From NCBI GenBank assembly GCA_948146395.1, contig OX411556.1, forward strand, positions 30,827,056 through 30,891,055: a stretch of 64,000 nt of DNA. The letters are read 5' to 3'. The notes under the pieces were generated by a model. The model made no database searches and had not been told where the DNA came from. It saw only the letters and a list, made by a program, of their open reading frames with translations. Below are positions 58,801 to 64,000 of the stretch, one piece after another. The position numbers and the translations under genes were made by a program. The first letter of the stretch is position 1; each line of letters begins with the position of its first letter. This DNA is from Fragum whitleyi (taxonomy: Eukaryota; Mollusca; Bivalvia; Cardiida; Cardiidae).

Positions 58801-59613
58801 ATGGCCATTTTTAGAACAATGACATAGTGTTGTTATTTTTAGAAACTTGGCAAAAAACTTGTATTTTTCTTAGACCCATCGAAGAAAACAAGGCTAAAAA
58901 ATTGAGATAAATATAATACGTACTTGGTTTATTGCATGAAAAAGTATCTACTCGGTTGTTGGAATTTATAATTGTCTCGGCAGAACCTCGACAGTTATCG
59001 ATTCACCCAACCTCGTTAGATATATTTAATTACAATACACGTAGTAAGTATTATATATTTACAGTAATTCGTTTTTATGCAAGTACACAGGGTCATTTTG
59101 CGCACTATATTTTGTTTTTTGTTTTGTTTCATAACAACCTTTCAGAAAGCTATGTGGCCTGTACATGAAAAGATGATATATCAACTATGCATGCGGAAAT
59201 ATTTTATAAACTTAAACTACCAGTATTTATTTTTCATTGACATTCGACTCAATCTATATCATTTTTGACATTATTTTTTGATTTATTTGTTCTTAATGTG
59301 ATAAGACTTCAATATAAGCCTAACAATTTCAATAATATTGCCATTGGGCGTTATCTAGTGTTTCAAGACCATAGAGCCACCAACAGGCGAATGTTTAATA
59401 ATGCTATTTTTGTGATAAATACATAAGGGCGTATTTACAATTTATTGATACTATCAGTGTGTGTATTTCCCTTCAGCATGGTATGCAAAATAGTGATTAC
59501 CACAAACCTTTTAACCTGATACTAAATACTCACTTTGTTTGTGTAGCTTCTGGCAGCTGGCGTAATTTAGTAATAAGTAGTCGTACTATATTCACCAAAA
59601 ATAATGCATTTAC
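53107..59613 (-). CDS. Class B1 (secretin-family) GPCR, 3' half: TM5, TM6, TM7 and start of C tail (four exons seen)
   Basis: Exons: complement(53107..53253, 53870..53911, 55937..56072, 59534..59613). They splice in one frame (135 codons) through TM5 (ALFLVNIVRLLITKLRQ), the third cytoplasmic loop, TM6 (KATRATLILVPLLGLQYLL), the third outer loop, TM7 (GTFVSVMYCFCNGE) and the proximal tail (VIALISRKYTQHRLMRTRSS). NIVRxLxTKLR, RATLxLxPLLG and the CFxNGEV motif are diagnostic of class B1. The 42-nt TM7 exon and the break after SLQ are the classic exon structure of this family. GLQxxxxPxxP after TM6 leans toward the calcitonin/DH31 branch, by memory only. The protein would be a plasma-membrane peptide-hormone receptor coupling to G proteins. 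The 5' exons (hormone-binding domain, TM1-4) and the last exon were not identified. Confidence 0.9.
53455..53605 (+). repeat. F1 fragment followed by a fragment of the 171-413 MITE end
   Basis: GTGAAAATATAGCTTTTGTT, then TTACACTGAACAAxCGATTATCC, is the inverted F1 end. TTAATTGAGAATGAATAAAA, then TTATAATCTCGGGC, resembles the end at 413. Confidence 0.5.
53650..53838 (-). mobile_element. Foldback MITE, truncated copy of 12862-13101
   Basis: Shares ATTGTAAGATTCTGCCTTGC, the ATCTCATTGGAATCGTC hairpin and the GATGTTTAGTAAAACAGGCCC end. The left end is missing. It lies next to the TM7 exon of the GPCR. Confidence 0.65.
53870..53911 (-). CDS. GPCR exon: TM7 micro-exon
   Basis: 42 nt, acceptor TTATTTTTCAG, donor GTAAGTGTC, 14 codons GTFVSVMYCFCNGE. 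Its length equals the conserved TM7 exon of vertebrate class B1 receptors. Confidence 0.92.
53980..54350 (+). mobile_element. F2 TIR element, diverged copy in a GPCR intron
   Basis: Starts GGTTACATCGTGAAATTGAC with CTCTCAGCGCTAAATTCAAT and CACTCACTCCAATGACTCG, and ends near GTCAATGTCAAGATGTTT. Confidence 0.6.
54610..54960 (+). other. Protein-like stretch of unknown origin in a GPCR intron
   Basis: Two overlapping short frames (54614-54796 and 54750-54956) give protein-like sequence such as EQEQYKVCEDIYGNVIQGHS and FAEKIADKGMALTQVYL, with less base-composition bias than the flanks. I do not recognise it. It may be an old gene or transposon fragment, or chance. Confidence 0.2.
54961..55936. 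other. GPCR intron (TM6-TM7), no exon seen
   Basis: Includes a poly-A run at 55765-55790. Nothing else was recognised. Confidence 0.4.
55937..56072 (-). CDS. GPCR exon: TM6 and third outer loop
   Basis: 136 nt, acceptor ATATTTTTCAG, donor GTATAC. Encodes KATRATLILVPLLG through FYHVVVALIVSLQ. Confidence 0.92.
56073..57970. other. GPCR intron (TM5-TM6), no exon seen
   Basis: AT-rich, unique-looking sequence. Candidate splice donors here (for example at 56802) do not bound a plausible coding exon. Confidence 0.4.
57976..58066. mobile_element. Small foldback element
   Basis: GGTATATGGGAAATAGACAC on the left pairs with GTGTCTATTTCCCATATACC on the right, with outer arms GATAGAAAA and TTTTCTATC. 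About 90 bp. Confidence 0.65.
58735..59065 (+). mobile_element. Foldback repeat, family F3 copy 3
   Basis: Colinear with 3739-4062: CTTATAACTGTACAAAAATC, GTGATAACATC, TGATATCACATGG, then the CTCGGTTGTTGGAATT ... ATTCACCCAACCTCG hairpin. Confidence 0.6.
59534..59613 (-). CDS. GPCR exon: TM5 and third cytoplasmic loop
   Basis: 80 nt, acceptor TTTTTCAG, donor GTGAGTAT. Ends with two bases of a Lys codon completed by the next exon. Confidence 0.88.
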
Positions 59614-59717
59614 CTGAAAAATTAAAAATGTATATGAGCGTTATAAGTAACCATTACACTAAGATAGTAACCACACTTCTGACAACACACAGGGGTTAAC
59701 TTTTATCATATTTTTTT

Positions 59718-60110
59718 GTTTCAGTGTAAGATCGACTTGTCTTTCATTGAGCGAACAACAAAAGCTTTATTTTCACTCTTGGCTTCGCCACGAGTGCAAA
59801 TATTGCTTTTGTTGGTCACGAGAAGAATGAGTTATCGACCTAATACACAAAACAACGTTTTTTTCTCTTCTTTTTCGTTTACGCTTAATTTAACCGAAAT
59901 GAAACTTTTTCTTATGGCGCATCATATTTTGCGTGAATACTAGGCAATGTTAAGGCGAAGCTTATTTATTAGGCTCTGATAACGTCAAAATTGTTGAAAT
60001 GAACGAAAGCAGGGTGAATATTTTGGTTACGTCACTAGTTTTGCGGTGAGATCATAAAGTGAATCTATCATGCATGTATTGTATATAATCTACAGCATGT
60101 ATCGAAAAGC
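59718..60110 (+). mobile_element. F1 palindromic element copy
   Basis: GTTTCAGTGTAAGATCGACT, hairpin arms around TATTTTCACTCTTGGCTTCG and CCACGAGTGCAAATATTGC, and the tail TTTTGCGGTGAGATCATAAA. It lies immediately upstream (5') of the last GPCR exon seen. Confidence 0.65.
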
Positions 60111-60114
60111 ATTA

Positions 60115-60640
60115 AAGAAATAAAAGATAATCGTTTTGTACTGTGTACGATCGATTGATATTTCATTGAGTGAACAACAAAAGTTATATAATTCTAAGTT
60201 CGTGAAAATATAGCTTTTGTTGGTCACGAAATGAAAAAATAATTTATCTTACTCGAAAACCAAGGAAAATTATATTTCTTTAATGCAAAAAATGAGACAA
60301 AAAAGTGAAAATTTGAGGAAAAAAATCTCTAAAAGCCCACAATTTTCACATGATTGCTATGCAACAATCATGATTACGTCACTTTTGGGGCTCCGCTAAA
60401 TTGACGTCAGATAGGGTAAAATGAACAGTTTTTGTAAGTTATTTCGTATGAGTTTATCAAAATGATTATTTACAGTAAATGTTGATTTTCGATACAACAC
60501 CGAAAAGCATTTAGAAAACTTTAGAATCCGATGAATTACATTTAACTTCATTTGTGACGGAAACTCGTCTTTAGTCCTATCAACATTATCATCGTAGATT
60601 GTCACACGGCTATTTTCAAGAATGAATCGTTAAATGGCAT
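60115..60640 (+). mobile_element. F1 palindromic element copy
   Basis: AAAAGATAATCGTTTTGTAC, CATTGAGTGAACAACAAAAG, then GTGAAAATATAGCTTTTGTT, ATGATTGCTATGCAACAATC and GACGTCAGATAGGGTAAAAT. Head-to-tail with the previous copy. Confidence 0.65.
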
Positions 60641-61364
60641 CATGGAGAGTGAACGAAATCCCTGACTCTCCCTGAGACTATTTCTAGAGTTTGTTACGGC
60701 TTACTTCACAAGGTCTAACGGATGCACAGACGGACGGGAAACACGCTATCGGTTTAGCTTTTCTGACATTTTTTGACAGTAGAATTATTATCGACGTTGG
60801 AAAAAGCGAACGGATCTGTTATCCCTTTTCCGAAAAAAGTGAATTCAGATGTATTATCCTTACAATTAAAGGTAATGGTTGGATATCAAATCCCCGACTA
60901 TATTTTTCTTTACACACTCATAACGGCTAATGACATCGTTGCCTTGCATTACGTAGACCAAATTTGTTTGACCTCTCCTCAACAAATGTGGCCTGTTTGA
61001 TTGCCAAACGACACAAATTACAAATACATCAGTCTGCCTTGATTGCCAGACGACAAATTGACATCACAATTCGTTATCCAAAACGAATTTGCTTCTGAGT
61101 ACCTCTTTATAGGCTGCACTTTGGTACTGCTACAAAATACCGCGATGCATATGCGAGGGAAAATTATTGTTATAACATTCCTTTATTCTTTAAATCATTT
61201 TTTTATGATTTGTATAAAATGTACAATTGCATTTCCAGATTGTTGCTACAACACGTTTACCCATATGAACGATACCTTATGACGATAAGTTGCCTTAGGG
61301 AAATTGCGAGGGCACATGACGATTCTTTAAATGCTTGTAGTCAAATTCTTTAACGCCCTCGATG
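60641..61364. other. No gene recognised
   Basis: AT-rich. GGTCTAACGGATGCACAGACGGACGGG near 60710 is a short relic of a tandem-element microsatellite. The short open frames have no motif. Confidence 0.4.
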
Positions 61365-61815
61365 TTAAAAAAAATGTCTATATAATTAGTTTTTCTTTAA
61401 TGCTTTTCGGTGGTTTATCGAGAAATAACGGTAGATTATCGCTTGATAATCTCATCGCAAAAGCAGTGAAATTATCAAAAACTTTTACCCTGCTTCTATG
61501 CATTTCATCCTATCTGACACCATCTATGCGGGGCGTAATAAGTGACGTCACCACAATGAACGTTGCATAGCAACCACGCGCAAGATGGCGCGCTTTACGA
61601 AAACATTTCCTAAAATTTTACATATGTCTCATTTTTGCAATAAAGAAATAGAATAATCGTTTGTTTTTCGAGTAAGATCAATTAATATTTCATTTCGTGA
61701 AGAACAAAAGCTATATTTTCACTCATGGCTCCGCCACTCGTGAAAATATAGCTTTTGTTGTTCACTCAATGAATATAAATCGATTTTACACTGAAACAAA
61801 CGATAATCTTCACGT
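61365..61815 (-). mobile_element. F1 palindromic element, complete inverted copy
   Basis: Reverse-complement match to the whole of 31077-31495, including GGTGGTTTATCGAGAAATAA, GTGACGTCACCACAATGAAC and a hairpin with loop CTCATGGCTCCGCCACTCG. The two complete copies define the family ends. Confidence 0.75.
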
Positions 61816-62507
61816 GTTCTAGTCCGGGAACCAACAATATGATCTCATACAAGGTTTAGAGTCGAGAGCTCCACTTATTGAGCTGATATGACTGACAAGC
61901 TAACTCTTAAACAGCTACAAAATATAAGTTTCAATAAGTGGGAAAAAATGAAAACGTTTTCGTTTTGTTAAACTATGAATTGGAACGTTCGTACTGATTG
62001 TTTTGCAAATTAACTGGTGGTAAACATTACTATTCCAAAAAAATATAATAAAATGCTAATAAAATCGTTTTTCAAATATTTTGATCAATAAATCGTACTT
62101 CTGAAAATTGTACATGCTCAATATAAAGCCTGTACACTAAGTACTTTCCTCATCCGAAATTTCACGCCCATACCAATCACCCATGCATGTACTTTAACGA
62201 CGTAGTTTTCGTGGAGTAAGGCTCAATTATTGTACCATTTACAATCTCCGGGTGACAAACTGGCCACTCTTTGAACAGATGAGTCTAGAACTTGTGCTTT
62301 TTTATTCTAACAAATTGGCGGAAAATTGTGTTCAACACGTAATTGGCTTGTCCTCAATCTTATTATAGGACGGCCTGAACGAGATAGGTCAAGAATAGTT
62401 AGACTCTAACGTCATTGATGTCATTATTCATCGATAATAGGAACGTAAAACAACGATAATAAAACCTGCGAGCATCTAAAAGGCCGAAGTTGACAGTTTG
62501 TATCAGG

Positions 62508-62940
62508 CTATATACAGTTAGTTACATCGTGAAATTGACATTCATCTCAATCAAAACCATTCTAAATCACTCACTCAGCGCTCAATTCACTCAAATCGAT
62601 CAAAAACGCCCCAAATGACTAAAAAGTATACAATCAAAAGCTACATTTAAGATGAATGTAAATGGGGAAAATATCGCGATTTCACTGACATAATTAAAAT
62701 TGAAAGCGTCTGATTGGTTTTTGAAGAAAAGGGAAACAATTTACAGAACTTTTATGCATATTTTACTAAAGGGAGGTAATGAATATCGCCAATTTTGTTA
62801 ATCACGAACAAAATTAGCGATTTGGGTTTATCTCCCTTTAGTTTCACTCAAAACTCGCTCCACACAATTATTCAATTTCATTCCAAATTTATTCCAAAAT
62901 CATTTATTTTTTCAATTTCACGGTGTTTTTAACTATATAT
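62508..62940 (+). mobile_element. F2 TIR element, best-preserved copy
   Basis: The left end CTATATACAGTTAGTTACAT, then CGTGAAATTGACA, mirrors the right end CAATTTCACGGTGTTTTTAA, then CTATATATAG. The central nested palindrome is GGGAGGTAATGAATATCGCC / TTTGGGTTTATCTCCC. Confidence 0.75.
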
Positions 62941-63006
62941 AGGATTGGTAATGAGATTTTCTTTGAGAGTCCGACAAGCTGATTTTAACCGAGTCTGAGA
63001 GCAAAT

Positions 63007-63236
63007 GAGCCTGTGCGTGAAATTCCCAACAATTTGTTATGTTGATGAGTTTCAAACACTTTGAGGCATAGACAGCCGCATATTGTAAATTTAAAGTTAC
63101 CTGATGGTCTACAGATACTTTGAGACCTTATCTATCTACTAAGCGTAAAGTGAGGACTGTGCGGATACACAGGCTGGTCAGAGTCTTTGCTTTGGTCAAA
63201 TATGAAATTGTTGGAAATCTCACGCACAGGCTCAAA
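63007..63236. mobile_element. MITE-like element, copy 2, with clear TIRs
   Basis: GAGCCTGTGCGTGAAATTCC, then CAACAATTT, at the left is mirrored by TTGGAAATCTCACGCACAGG, then CTC, at the right. Colinear with 27165-27405. Confidence 0.75.
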
Positions 63237-63789
63237 TTTTATTAAGGTAGAGGATTACTATTAATTGTGCAACGTTTCCGAAGGAATGAACTTTACCTCG
63301 TTAACCGATGTTTCCTGATAATTTTGTTAGGAAACTTCGGTCAACATTGTGAAAGACCATGATTTCCGAAACGATGCGGAACTATTATGGGTCCGCTACC
63401 TTAAGCGGTATTTTCTACTCAAGTCGAATGTAAGGTAGATTTTTTCCATAAAAGCGTTTCATAAATTATTTTCCACACATACAAAAAGAAGAACAACAGT
63501 TTAATTATTTTAAACGCAATTTTTACTCCCGAAACTATACCGCGCAAATGTCGCTTTGGATGACATCATGTACATCATTTCAATGTAATCTCACACAAGT
63601 GTTAGACAAGGACATCTCTGATATCATAATTATTCGTTTTAAAATTTAATGTGTGCTATGTGAGAAAAGGAATTGCTTTGTTCGGTTTTCCTTTTAGAGC
63701 TACCTTGAGAGGACTTTGGTGTATTTGTCATAGTACAAATTCAGTTCTGCTATGAAACACGTGATTGAATAAGGTATTATCGGTGATTT
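63237..63789. other. No feature recognised
   Basis: AT-rich sequence without repeat-family matches that I could find and without exon-like frames. Confidence 0.4.
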
Positions 63790-64000
63790 GAATGTCAATT
63801 CAATTCATCTTTTATTGAGTAAGCAACATAAGCTATAATTTTCAAGACCGGCGAGGCAAAGCCAGGATTTGAAAACGTGGCTTATGTTGTTCACAAACTT
63901 AAAGTTTTATCGATCTCATATGAAAAACAAACGGTCATTTTATTTCTTTAATGCAAAAATGTAATGAAATACGTAAAGATTGGGACAAATTTTCTATCGG
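63790..64000 (+). mobile_element. F1 palindromic element, diverged, cut by the window edge
   Basis: TTTATTGAGTAAGCAACATA, hairpin arms around CATAAGCTATAATTTTCAAG and TTTGAAAACGTGGCTTATG, then CATATGAAAAACAAACGGTC and TATTTCTTTAATGCAAAAAT. Confidence 0.6.

Overview
The window looks like nuclear DNA from a marine invertebrate, most likely a bivalve mollusc. It is AT-rich, genes are split into small exons with GT/AG junctions, and most of the sequence is repeats. The main repeat classes are pearl-like elements (a ~156-bp tandem core followed by an ACGG microsatellite), tRNA-derived SINEs, foldback/TIR elements and non-LTR retrotransposons. I see no bacterial, organellar or viral gene. The species assignment is inference from repeat style, not from a database match.

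Two gene systems can be supported, both on the minus strand. (1) Three tandem paralogues, C (2767-8305), B (12500-30394) and A (35261-38997), each have three exons separated by two phase-1 introns. Exon 1 is a signal peptide. Exon 2 (90, 93 and 90 nt) carries the first three shared cysteines. Exon 3 carries the remaining five and closes with the CxCNxDxCN signature of three-finger (Ly6/uPAR-like) domains. In all three genes exon 3 then runs, in the same reading frame, into a 21-bp minisatellite that encodes a seven-residue repeat tail. Predicted proteins are 135, 151 and 138 aa. A decayed fourth 21-bp array lies near 1.43-1.51 kb. (2) The 3' half of a class B1 (secretin-family) GPCR lies at 53107-59613. 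Four exons encode TM5, TM6, TM7 and the proximal cytoplasmic tail; the 5' exons lie beyond the right edge or were not found.

Layout: 0-1.1 kb is a broken PIF/Harbinger-like transposase fragment with a MITE inside it and a tandem pair of ~280-bp repeats. 2.8-8.4 kb is gene C. 9.1-10.2 kb is a pearl/Helentron-style tandem element. 12.3-30.5 kb is gene B, whose introns contain a 2.86-kb 5'-truncated L1/Tx1-like LINE with a 12-bp target duplication, a SINE, several foldback elements and a pearl-like element with six 156-bp units. 31-34 kb holds two MITE families. 35-39 kb is gene A, with a second LINE fragment in intron 1. 39.3-53 kb is gene-free and repeat-dense: tandem elements, a long (GA)n tract, a 615-bp TIR element, three SINEs and a 1.68-kb TIR element. 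53-59.6 kb is the GPCR. 59.7-64 kb is mostly copies of one palindromic element family.

Most of the window is therefore intron or intergenic repeat. The intron sizes of the three paralogues differ mainly because mobile elements have landed in them.
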